From Polaromonas sp. UBA4122 (GTDB lineage Bacteria > Pseudomonadota > Gammaproteobacteria > Burkholderiales > Burkholderiaceae_C), in NCBI GenBank assembly GCA_002381615.1, contig DFWY01000001.1, forward strand, positions 24,310 to 64,844: a stretch of DNA of 40,535 nt. Direction: 5' to 3'. A program made the position numbers and the translations under genes. The first letter of the stretch is position 1, and every line of letters begins with the position of its first letter. Below the pieces are notes generated by a model. The model did no database searches, was not told where the DNA came from, and saw only the letters and a list, made by a program, of their open reading frames with translations. Positions 33,747 through 40,535 of this stretch are shown here, one piece after another.

Positions 33747-35090
33747 ATGCGCGTTCTCGTTCTCGGCAGCGGACTGCTCGGCGTCACCTCGGCCTGGTAC
33801 CTCTCCCAGCTCGGTCATGAAGTGACTGTGATTGACCGGCAAGCCTCGCCAGCCGCTGAAACCAGCCACGCCAATGGCGGGCAGATTTCGGTGTGCCACG
33901 CCGAGCCCTGGGCCAACCCGAGCGCCCCGCTCAAGGTGCTCAAGTGGCTAGCCAAGGAAGATGCGCCACTGCTGTTCCGGCTGCAGGCCGATCCACGCCA
34001 GTGGGCCTGGGGCCTGCAGTTCCTGCGCGAATGCACGCCCGCGCGCGCGCGCCACAACATCGGGCAGCTCGTGCGGCTAGGCACCTACAGCCGCACCATG
34101 CTGCAGCAGCTGAGGCGCGACACGGGCATCCAGTACGACCAGCGCATGCAGGGCATCCTGCACTTTTACACGTCGCAAAAGGAGTTCGATGGCGCGCTGA
34201 AACCGGCGCGCCAGATGCGTGAGCTCGGCTGCGAGCGCCACGTGATCTCGCCCGACGCGGCGGTGACGATCGAGCCTGCGCTGGCTGCCATCCGCCCGCA
34301 ACTGGCGGGCGCCACCTACACGGCCGAAGATGAGTCGGGCGACGCGCACAAGTTCACTCTTGAGTTGGCACGGCTGTGCGAGGCGCGAGGCGTGCGCTTC
34401 CTGATGAGCCACCATATCACGCGCCTGGTGCCTGCGGGCGACAGCATCACCCATGTGGAGGCGACCGACCCCTCGGGCCGCTATGTGCAACTGAGCGCCG
34501 ACAGCTACGTGCTGGCCGCCGGCAGCTTCAGCCCAGCCCTGGCCGCGCCGCTGGGCTTGAGGCTGCCCATCTACCCGGCCAAGGGTTACTCGCTCACGGC
34601 GCCGGTGATCGACCCTTCGCGCGCCTATGAGGTGTCGCTGACCGACGACGAATACAAGCTGGTGTTCAGCCGCTACACCACCCAGGACAGCAATGGCACC
34701 ACGGAAGACCGCCTGCGGATTGCCGGCACGGCCGAACTGGGCGGCTACGAGCGCCAGCTCAACGAAACCCGCTGCCAGGGCTTGCTGCGCCGCACGCAAG
34801 AGCTCTTTCCCGGGGCGGCGGACCTGAGCCGCGGGCAATTCTGGAGCGGCCTGCGACCCTCCACGCCCAGCAACGTGCCGCTGATCGGCAGAAGCCGCGT
34901 GAGCAACCTGTTCCTCAACACCGGCCACGGCACGCTGGGCTGGACCCACTCGTGTGGCTCGGGCAAGGCGCTGGCAGACATTGTGAGCGGTCACCTGCCC
35001 GAGGTGGACTTTGCGTTCCTGGGCGCTGGGCCGGGAACGCCTGCCCGCCGTCAGTCGCCCGCGGTGAACACCGTCAAGACGCCGGTATAG
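33747..35090 (+). CDS. dadA: D-amino acid dehydrogenase
   Basis: A 447-residue FAD-dependent membrane-associated dehydrogenase that oxidises D-amino acids, chiefly D-alanine, to keto acids. The dinucleotide fold VLVLGSGLLGVTSAWYLSQL with VTVIDRQ opens the protein. SHANGGQISVCHAEPWANP is a DadA signature, and GRSRVSNLFLNTGHGTLGWT with SCGSGKALADIVSG is the C-terminal FAD-contact region. The ATG at 33747 follows AAAAGG. The last 40 bases overlap the 3' end of the convergent FIST gene, so its terminal residues (SPAVNTVKTPV) are antisense to FIST codons. No alanine racemase is adjacent. Confidence 0.93.
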   Translation: MRVLVLGSGLLGVTSAWYLSQLGHEVTVIDRQASPAAETSHANGGQISVCHAEPWANPSAPLKVLKWLAKEDAPLLFRLQADPRQWAWGLQFLRECTPARARHNIGQLVRLGTYSRTMLQQLRRDTGIQYDQRMQGILHFYTSQKEFDGALKPARQMRELGCERHVISPDAAVTIEPALAAIRPQLAGATYTAEDESGDAHKFTLELARLCEARGVRFLMSHHITRLVPAGDSITHVEATDPSGRYVQLSADSYVLAAGSFSPALAAPLGLRLPIYPAKGYSLTAPVIDPSRAYEVSLTDDEYKLVFSRYTTQDSNGTTEDRLRIAGTAELGGYERQLNETRCQGLLRRTQELFPGAADLSRGQFWSGLRPSTPSNVPLIGRSRVSNLFLNTGHGTLGWTHSCGSGKALADIVSGHLPEVDFAFLGAGPGTPARRQSPAVNTVKTPV

Positions 35091-36361
35091 CCATAGAGCT
35101 GGTGGCGCGCAATTTCACCGCCTGCAAAAAAGCCTACCAGCGGCACGTCGCCCAAGGCGCGCCGCACAATCTGCAGCTCGGCGCTGGGTGCGCCAAAGTG
35201 CGGCCCGCCCCGCCCCGAGCAGCTGACATAAATAGCACCGGCGATGCGCCTGGCCGCATGCGGAGCTGATTCGGCTTCCGGTGCGCTCAGGGCATTGGCG
35301 ACCTCCAGCGTGAGCTCTTCCGGCTCCAGCTCTTCACGGATTTCGGCGCAAATCCGGATCAGGTCGGCACGCGCCGCCTCGGCGTTGCGTTCGCAAAAAG
35401 CCAGCTTCATGCCCACGCTGGGCACTTCGGCAATGGCAATGCCCTTGCGCGCCGGGTCCAGCCCGATGATGTGGCGCACCACCACCTCGGAGCCGAACTG
35501 GCCGGCACGCTGGGAGCGGGCATCATTCAGGCTGTCTGCGGAGTGGCTCAAGCCAACCAGCGTCGCGCGCACTTTGACCAGCGCCTCGCGCGACTGCTCC
35601 AGCGATACGCCCAAGTCCGCCAGCATCACGTCCAGCGCGGGCTGGCCGTCCAGCTCGGTCACCACATTGGCTTCGCATGCCGTAATTTCGTGATCAACGG
35701 AGACCGGCCGGCAGCCTTGCGTGACACGCGACATCAGCGCCATGCCCCCAGAAGGATCACGCGCAAAAGCCACACCGCTCAGGCCGCCGCTGAAGACCCC
35801 CCCGGCCGCGCCCTGCCCCTTGACATTGCCATGGCCGCTCAGCGCAAATTGCACGGTGCTGGTGCGGCTTGACGCCAGGCCGCCAAAGACGTAGCCGCTG
35901 TCGGTACGCTGGGCCATTTCGTCAATCAGCTCGGCCACATCAGGCGTTGAAGCATCCGCATGCACCAGCGCGGTATGCGCCTTGAAGCGGCCACTGCTGG
36001 CGGGCGGCAGGGGCGACACGCCGGAAAACACGCGGTACTGGTCGTGCGGCAGTTCGCACAACATCACAGCCATTGCGGGCTCGTCAAAATACTCGACGTT
36101 GTTGGAGGCAATGCCCACGCCCACCGTGCCGCTCCAGTCGGTGATGTCGGGCAGCTCGGCGCTCAGGTGATCGAGGATGTCCTGCGCATGGGCGGCGTAG
36201 TAATCCGTGATGTAGAGCAGCGCCAGCGTAGGCGCATGGGCATAGCCGGGCGAAGCGAGGTGGGCGCGCAGCTGCGCCAGCACAAGACCGGCCGCCATCT
36301 GCCATTGCGGATGGGTGGCGTGGCCGTAGGGGAAAAGCTTCATGGGATCTCGGTGGGCCAT
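35051..36361 (-). CDS. FIST N/C domain sensory protein
   Basis: 436 residues. FIST_N (~30-230: YAHAPTLALLYITDYYAAHA, WSGTVGVGIASN, GYVFGGLASSR, GVAFARDPSG) and FIST_C (~260-425: VVRHIIGLDPARKGIAIAEV, AIYVSCSGRGGPHFG, VPLVGFFAGGEIA). FIST domains bind small ligands, probably amino acids, and feed signal transduction, but this protein has no output domain. The start at 36361 is used; an internal ATG at 36343 is possible. It lies 16 bases after the phaM stop on the same strand and overlaps the dadA end. Linking it with D-amino acid metabolism is only a suggestion. Confidence 0.9.
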   Translation of the reverse strand: MAHRDPMKLFPYGHATHPQWQMAAGLVLAQLRAHLASPGYAHAPTLALLYITDYYAAHAQDILDHLSAELPDITDWSGTVGVGIASNNVEYFDEPAMAVMLCELPHDQYRVFSGVSPLPPASSGRFKAHTALVHADASTPDVAELIDEMAQRTDSGYVFGGLASSRTSTVQFALSGHGNVKGQGAAGGVFSGGLSGVAFARDPSGGMALMSRVTQGCRPVSVDHEITACEANVVTELDGQPALDVMLADLGVSLEQSREALVKVRATLVGLSHSADSLNDARSQRAGQFGSEVVVRHIIGLDPARKGIAIAEVPSVGMKLAFCERNAEAARADLIRICAEIREELEPEELTLEVANALSAPEAESAPHAARRIAGAIYVSCSGRGGPHFGAPSAELQIVRRALGDVPLVGFFAGGEIARHQLYGYTGVLTVFTAGD

Positions 36362-36379
36362 TTACTCGGTGGACCATTT
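36348..36379 (-). repeat. 16-bp tandem duplication at the FIST start codon
   Basis: Two adjacent units, AAATGGTCCACCGAGT and AAATGGCCCACCGAGA (minus strand), match at 14 of 16 bases. The first unit overlaps the phaM stop (TAAATGG), and both carry an ATG. As 16 is not a multiple of three, the upstream ATG (36377) is out of frame with FIST, and only the second works. Confidence 0.85.
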
Positions 36380-37262
36380 AAGTCGTGGTTTTGCGGGCAA
36401 GCTTGCGCGCTGGCGCTTTTGGCTTTGACTTGGGTTCTGCCTTCGGTGGTGCCTTGGGCGTTGCCCGCGATGAGGTTTTTGCGGCGGCCGGCGTGGGCCA
36501 GGCCTGGCTGCTGCGCAGCGCGGTGTTCATGGCCGCGCGCGCGCCGCCTGCCACGGTATTGCTGGCGGTTTCAGCCATGTCTTGGGCGAGACCCGTGGCC
36601 ATGTCGGTGGCTGTTTTCACAGCCTCTTTGGCCATCCCGCTGGCAACACTGGTGCGGGTGTCCATGGCGGTTTTTTTGGCGGCGTCTTTCATCGCGTCCG
36701 CCGCAATCGTCTGAAACTGCTGGGTCAGCGCGCCCCACCATTGCATCGGGTCCACCATGCCGCCCGCAGCCGAGGGCGCCTTGTTGGTTTTGGCTTTGGC
36801 GGGTCTGGCTGTGGCGCTGGCACTGGGTTCGGCAACCGGTTCAGCGCTGGCTTTAGCGGCCTGAAACGCCGAAGGCGGAATCTCCAGCCCGGAAAAAGTC
36901 CTGGCTTTGTCGGGCTCGCTGTCGGGCACCTTGAGCTTGAAGGCGTTGGCGACGTCGGCCATGTTGAAGTTCATGCCTTTGAGTGTGGCCAGGGTCATCT
37001 TCTGCAGTTCCAGCGCCTGGACAGTGGCCTTGAGCGCGGTGGCGTTTTGGTCGAGCCAGAACTGGACCGCCTTGAGCTCCTGGATGCGCTTGTCCAGCTC
37101 TTCTACATTGAGCGTGGGCGCCACCCAGCCTCCGAGGTTGGGCAACTGCGGTGTGTTCTGCGTCGTGCTGCCTGCCGCCTGCTTGGCCAGGTTTTGCAAA
37201 AAGTCGAAGCCGGGCACCAACTTGCCGAAATCGGGAAAAGTAGGCTGGTCTGCGTTACTCAT
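36378..37262 (-). CDS. phaM: PhaM-type polyhydroxyalkanoate granule regulator
   Basis: 294 residues from the ATG at 37262, which follows AGGAG at 7 bases. The conserved N-terminal half (FPDFGKLVPGFDFLQNLAKQ, GGWVAPTLNVEELDKRIQEL, KAVQFWLDQNATALKATVQA, LKGMNFNMADVANAFKLK) matches the PhaM family. Members bind PHB granules, activate PHA synthase and tether granules to the nucleoid. The C-terminal half is low-complexity, rich in Ala, Lys and Pro (KAPPKAEPKSKPKAPARKLA), suited to DNA binding. No PHA synthase gene is in the window. FIST follows immediately downstream. Confidence 0.9.
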   Translation of the reverse strand: MSNADQPTFPDFGKLVPGFDFLQNLAKQAAGSTTQNTPQLPNLGGWVAPTLNVEELDKRIQELKAVQFWLDQNATALKATVQALELQKMTLATLKGMNFNMADVANAFKLKVPDSEPDKARTFSGLEIPPSAFQAAKASAEPVAEPSASATARPAKAKTNKAPSAAGGMVDPMQWWGALTQQFQTIAADAMKDAAKKTAMDTRTSVASGMAKEAVKTATDMATGLAQDMAETASNTVAGGARAAMNTALRSSQAWPTPAAAKTSSRATPKAPPKAEPKSKPKAPARKLARKTTT

Positions 37263-37618
37263 GAAAGTCTCCTGGCGGGTTGTGCCCGATGGCATCGGAA
37301 CGGATGGTCTGCTTCACCATGTTGGCATGGGACATTGGAGCTCCCAGCACGCGCCTTCATTGTGCAACGCCATGGCGGCACGTCAACCGGTTTTTATCCA
37401 GTTCCGTCCAGACTGGGTCGAGCTCCTGGTAAAGATGATTTTTGCCTCTTTTATTAATAAAATATATACATAGCCCTTATACAGCGGTCACTGTATGCTA
37501 TTAATGTAATAGCAACTCAAAGGCCACCGGGTGCTTTGGGCTGTGCGGGTGTGTGAGCGCAGGGGTTCGCGCAGACCGGCACCCTCTCAAGGCCGGGCGG
37601 TACTGCTAAGCTTGCGCG
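37263..37618. other. Divergent intergenic region, phaM / VOC gene
   Basis: About 356 bases without a gene. An AT-rich patch holds the perfect 14-bp palindrome TTTTATTAATAAAA (37449-37462), which may be part of the promoters, followed by a palindromic element. The remainder is GC-rich and shows nothing I can name. Confidence 0.55.
37469..37513. repeat. Palindromic element with leader, intergenic copy 6
   Basis: CATAGCCCTTATACAGCG leader, then core GCTATTA-ATG-TAATAGC (37497-37513) with perfect 7-bp arms. The TAGCCC...CAGC leader has the same architecture as the copies at 20902 and 23305. Confidence 0.6.
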
Positions 37619-38032
37619 ATGAAAAGCCTGTTTCACCTTGCCTTCAATGTCCGGGACCTGGACCTTGCGCGCCGGTTTTATGGCGGCGTACTGGGCTGCA
37701 CCGAGGGCCGGTCTACCGCGACCTGGGTCGATTTTGATTTCTTCGGTCATCAGCTGTCGCTGCACCTGGGTGAGCCGTTCAAGACGGAACGCACCGGCCA
37801 TGTGGGTGACAAGCTGGTGCCCATGCCGCACTTCGGGCTGGTCTTGGGTCTGCCGGACTGGCAGGCCATGGCCCAGCGCCTGCAGTCGGCCCACACCGAG
37901 TTTGTGCTGGAGCCGCAGGCGCGCTTTGAAGGCCAGCCCGGCGAGCAGTGGACGATGTTTTTTTGCGATCCGTTTGGCAACCCCATCGAAATCAAGGGCT
38001 TCAGGTCACTCGACACGCTGTACACAAGCTGA
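37619..38032 (+). CDS. VOC-superfamily (glyoxalase/dioxygenase-like) protein
   Basis: 137 residues forming one VOC module pair of beta-alpha-beta-beta-beta units. FHLAFNVRDLDLARRFYGGV (metal-site His in FHLAF) opens the first and PHFGLVLGLPDWQAMAQRL the second. MFFCDPFGNPIEIKGF closes it, with the metal-site Glu in IEIKGF. Such small proteins include glyoxalase I, fosfomycin-resistance enzymes and extradiol dioxygenases; the substrate here is unknown. It is complete and 41 bases upstream of the MarC-family gene, possibly cotranscribed. Confidence 0.88.
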   Translation: MKSLFHLAFNVRDLDLARRFYGGVLGCTEGRSTATWVDFDFFGHQLSLHLGEPFKTERTGHVGDKLVPMPHFGLVLGLPDWQAMAQRLQSAHTEFVLEPQARFEGQPGEQWTMFFCDPFGNPIEIKGFRSLDTLYTS

Positions 38033-38073
38033 CGAAGCCGCCTGATGCCACCCCTTAACAAGCACTTGATTCC

Positions 38074-38679
38074 ATGGCTTACACCTTTGCTTCGGCCACT
38101 GTTTTGCTGCTGCTGATCACGGACCCGTTTGGCAACATCCCCATCTTTGTAAGCGCCCTGCGCGGCGTGGCGCCCGAAAGGCGCATGCGGGTCATCCTGC
38201 GGGAGGTGCTGATTGCCTTTTTGCTGCTGCTGGCTTTCATGTTTGCAGGCGATGGCTTCATGCGCCTGATGAACCTGAGTGACTTGTCGCTTCAGATCGC
38301 CGGGGCAGTGGTCATGTTCCTGATCGCGCTGCGCATGATTTTTCCGTCGCTACAACCTGATGCCGCCCCCCTGCAGGGCGAGCCGCTGATGGTGCCGCTG
38401 GCCATTCCGGCGCTGGCGGGCCCATCGGCCCTGGCCACGGTCATGCTGCTGGTCTCGCAAGCCCCGGCCCGGCGGCTGGAATGGGTCGCCGCGCTGTGCG
38501 TGACCATGGCGGTCTGTGCGGTGGTGCTGGTGCTCTCCGAGCGGATTCAGCGGGTGGCGGGCGACCGGGTCATGATGGCCTTTGAACGGCTGATGGGCCT
38601 GATTCTGGTGGCCATCTCGGTCGAGATGCTGCTGCGGGGCATACGGCTTTTTGTGACCCAGATCGCAAGCGCCGCCTGA
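38074..38679 (+). CDS. MarC-family integral membrane protein
   Basis: 201 residues with six membrane helices, typical MarC/UPF0056 length. The family marks are LLLITDPFGNIPIFVSAL near the start, GDGFMRLMNLSDLSLQIAGA, and PLAIPALAGPSALATVMLL (the conserved PxAxPxxAGPG-like segment) opening the second half. Its function is unsettled; E. coli MarC is not itself responsible for multiple antibiotic resistance. It follows the VOC gene on the plus strand and converges on the FAH-family gene with only 34 bases between the stops. Confidence 0.92.
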   Translation: MAYTFASATVLLLLITDPFGNIPIFVSALRGVAPERRMRVILREVLIAFLLLLAFMFAGDGFMRLMNLSDLSLQIAGAVVMFLIALRMIFPSLQPDAAPLQGEPLMVPLAIPALAGPSALATVMLLVSQAPARRLEWVAALCVTMAVCAVVLVLSERIQRVAGDRVMMAFERLMGLILVAISVEMLLRGIRLFVTQIASAA

Positions 38680-38713
38680 GCTGCCGCAGCGCCTGGCCGC
38701 GCTGCCGGTTGGG

Positions 38714-39697
38714 CTAGTCCGCGGCGACGACCTTCTGGTCGATGGCACCGAACACCGACTGCCCGTCCTTGCCCTTCGCTTCGATGCGTAGGGTGTCGCC
38801 AAACTTCATGAACCCTGTCTTGGGCTGGCCGTCTTCAATGGTTTCAATCGCGCGTTTTTCGGCGATGCAGCTGTAGCCATGACTCCAGTCCTTGTTGCTC
38901 ACGGTGCCTGAGCCGACAATGCTGCCGGCGCGTACGTTGCGGGTTTTGCAGAGGTGGGCAATCAGCTGGCCAAAATGAAAGGTCATCTCGGGACCGGCCT
39001 CGCACATGCCGACCTTGCGGCCGTTCCAGGTGCTTTGCAGCGTCAGGTGCAAGCGGCCCTTGTCCCAGGCATCGCCGACTTCATCGAGCGTGACGGCGAC
39101 CGGACTGAAGGCCGTGGCCGGTTTGCTCTGGACCAAGCCAAACCCTTTGGCCAGTTCATCAGGAATCAGGTTGCGCAGGGACACGTCGTTGGCCAGCAAA
39201 GCCAAGCGTATGCCTTCGAGCGCCTGCGCGGGCGTGGCGCCCATGGGCACGTCAGCCGTGATCACGGCGACTTCCGCCTCAAAGTCGATGCCAAACGCTT
39301 CGCTGGCGACCACCACGTCGTCACACGGCCCGATGAAGGCGTCACTGCCGCCCTGGTGCATCAGCGGGTCGATGTAACAGGAAGCGGGCACTTCCGCATG
39401 ACGCGCCTTGCGCACCAGTTCCACGTGGTTGATGAAGGCCGAGCCATCAGCCCACTGGTAGGCGCGCGGCAGCGGGGCCATGCACCGGGCTGGCTCAAAC
39501 GGGAAAGCATGGCGCGCCTTGCCGTTGTTCAGCGTCTCGTACAGGTCCTGCAATTGCGGTGACATGAAGTTCCAGTCGTCCAGCACCTGCTGCAGTTTGT
39601 TGGCGATGCCCGTCGCATAATGCGCCATGGAGAGATCGCGCGACACCACAACGAGCTGGCCGTCGCGTGAGCCGTCTTTGTAAGTGGCGAGTTTCAT
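38714..39697 (-). CDS. Fumarylacetoacetate hydrolase-family enzyme
   Basis: 327 residues. FAH-type C-C bond hydrolase or isomerase, metal dependent. An N-terminal domain (MKLATYKDGSRDGQLVVVSR) is followed by the catalytic fold with metal ligands in DFEAEVAVI (E-x-E), the downstream ARG/LLANDVSLRNLIPDE block and VGSGTVSNKDWSHGYSCIAE near the end. Likely substrates are fumarylacetoacetate or a related aromatic ring-cleavage product such as fumarylpyruvate. AGGA precedes the ATG. It is divergent from an IclR regulator, which probably controls it. Confidence 0.9.
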   Translation of the reverse strand: MKLATYKDGSRDGQLVVVSRDLSMAHYATGIANKLQQVLDDWNFMSPQLQDLYETLNNGKARHAFPFEPARCMAPLPRAYQWADGSAFINHVELVRKARHAEVPASCYIDPLMHQGGSDAFIGPCDDVVVASEAFGIDFEAEVAVITADVPMGATPAQALEGIRLALLANDVSLRNLIPDELAKGFGLVQSKPATAFSPVAVTLDEVGDAWDKGRLHLTLQSTWNGRKVGMCEAGPEMTFHFGQLIAHLCKTRNVRAGSIVGSGTVSNKDWSHGYSCIAEKRAIETIEDGQPKTGFMKFGDTLRIEAKGKDGQSVFGAIDQKVVAAD

Positions 39698-39775
39698 CGG
39701 TATCCTGATCGGGTGGCTGAGCAGTGTTACTTCGGTTTCACACCAAGGAACGCAAGGGGTGAGGAGTTACGATAA

Positions 39776-39790
39776 GTGAAATCAATTCAC
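39776..39790. promoter_or_regulatory. Candidate IclR operator
   Basis: GTGAA-ATCAA-TTCAC inverted repeat in the 125-base divergent region between the FAH-family gene and the iclR-type gene, 33 bases before the regulator ATG. IclR-family proteins bind such short palindromes in divergent promoters. The surrounding sequence is unusually AT-rich. Confidence 0.45.
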
Positions 39791-39822
39791 CTAAATGTAA
39801 TTTCAAATTTTAATTCAATGCC

Positions 39823-40535
39823 ATGAATGTAGCTCCAGGCTTACCCACCACCGTGCCCAAAGCCGTGCTCACCGGCCTGCCGCCGCAGCGCGCAGGCATC
39901 CAGTCGGTGGAGGTCGGCTTCAGTCTGCTTGAAGTGCTGGCCACGTCGGCCGGTCCGCTGATGTTGCGCGACCTGGCCGCCGCGGCAGGCATGAGCGCCG
40001 CCAAGGCCCACCGCTACCTGGTCAGCTTTCAACGGCTGGCGTTGGTCATGCAGGACCTTGCCACGACCCGCTACGACCTCGGGCCGGCAGCGCTCAAGTT
40101 AGGGCTCGCTTCCCTGTCAAGGCTTGACAGCGTGAAACTGGCGCGGCAACGCCTGCAGCCCCTGATGGAAAAAATCGGCCAGACGCTGGCGTTGGCCGTG
40201 TGGGGCAACCAGGGCCCGACCCTTGTTCACTGGGAGGAACCTCCCCAGTCCGTCACCGTCAACCTGCGCCTGGGCGACGTCATGCCGCTGCTCTCATCGG
40301 CCACGGGCCTGTGCTTTTCGGCCTTCCTGGCGCAGCGCCATGCGCCACTGAACCATGCGCCACAAAATCGGCTGGCCCGGCTGCTCAAGGACGAACTGGC
40401 ACGCACCCGGATGCTGGCACGCAAGGATGTACCCACCTGCATGGCCGAAGTGAGCACGCTGCTTGAAGAGGTGCGCCAGCGTGGCCTGGCGCGCGTCGTC
40501 GGCACCCTGCTGCCGGGGGGGGCCGGGTTTTGCGG
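39823..40535 (+). CDS. IclR-family transcriptional regulator, 3' end outside window
   Basis: The frame is open from the ATG at 39823 to the window edge (about 237 residues). The N-terminal winged helix-turn-helix is seen in SVEVGFSLLEVLATSAGPLM and LAAAAGMSAAKAHRYLVSFQ. The IclR effector domain follows (RLDSVKLARQRLQPLMEKIG, then QTLALAVWGNQGPTLVHWEE and VNLRLGDVMPLLSSATGLCF). A nearer ATG (39818) gives only two codons. By position it should regulate the divergent FAH-family gene and perhaps an aromatic-acid degradation route. The last ~20-30 residues are presumably beyond the window. Confidence 0.9.
   Translation, partial: MNVAPGLPTTVPKAVLTGLPPQRAGIQSVEVGFSLLEVLATSAGPLMLRDLAAAAGMSAAKAHRYLVSFQRLALVMQDLATTRYDLGPAALKLGLASLSRLDSVKLARQRLQPLMEKIGQTLALAVWGNQGPTLVHWEEPPQSVTVNLRLGDVMPLLSSATGLCFSAFLAQRHAPLNHAPQNRLARLLKDELARTRMLARKDVPTCMAEVSTLLEEVRQRGLARVVGTLLPGGAGFC

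Overview
The window reads as a chromosomal segment of a high-GC betaproteobacterium. The best fit is Burkholderiales, family Comamonadaceae (Polaromonas/Rhodoferax-like). The grounds are two-subunit glycyl-tRNA synthetase next to lnt and a CorC-type gene, a PhaM-type granule protein, and dispersed short palindromes of a kind I associate with this family. The genus is an inference. No tRNA, rRNA, CRISPR array, intact transposase or integrase was seen.

Left part (1-14.8 kb, nearly all minus strand). A block of translation and envelope genes comes first: an unknown membrane protein, glyS, glyQ, lnt and corC. A GNAT acetyltransferase and an Lrp/AsnC regulator follow. Next is a two-gene signalling operon, a receiver-adenylate/guanylate cyclase overlapping a 1215-residue hybrid histidine kinase whose C-terminus carries a perfect-length 79-residue tandem duplication. 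An alpha/beta hydrolase and the 3' stump of a GMC oxidoreductase are fused to the first codons of an oxyR-like gene.

Middle part (14.8-24.4 kb) is the accessory region. It holds nested inverted repeats (14.9-15.5 kb). Then come three small co-oriented genes of unknown role separated by attC-like sites, which look like an integron cassette array without an integrase. A HigBA-type toxin-antitoxin pair and the housekeeping recG (minus) follow. Next is an AbiEi/AbiEii-type operon with two operator-like palindromes upstream, bracketed by near-identical repeats that contain the same bidirectional terminator. Around it are remnants of VapC, PIN and DUF5615-type toxins, then an intact RHH-PIN pair with its own palindromic operator. 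The region ends in a queE gene reduced by an internal deletion.

Right part (24.4-40.5 kb) is mostly ordinary. queD, queA and tgt belong to queuosine biosynthesis, though the adjacent queE is broken. Three genes for surface glycan or lipid modification follow (GT9, GtrA, ArnT-like). Then come an aldo/keto reductase, an LplT-like transporter, a dadA-type amino-acid dehydrogenase converging on a FIST protein, phaM, a VOC protein, a MarC-family membrane protein, and a fumarylacetoacetate hydrolase-family gene divergent from an IclR regulator cut by the window end.

The most unusual signal is a dispersed palindromic element (core AGCTATT...ATAGC, often with a GC-rich leader). It sits between genes and also inside lnt and, three times, inside the hybrid kinase. 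In those coding copies it is always read in the same frame as Ala-Ile-x-x-(Ile/Val)-Ala.
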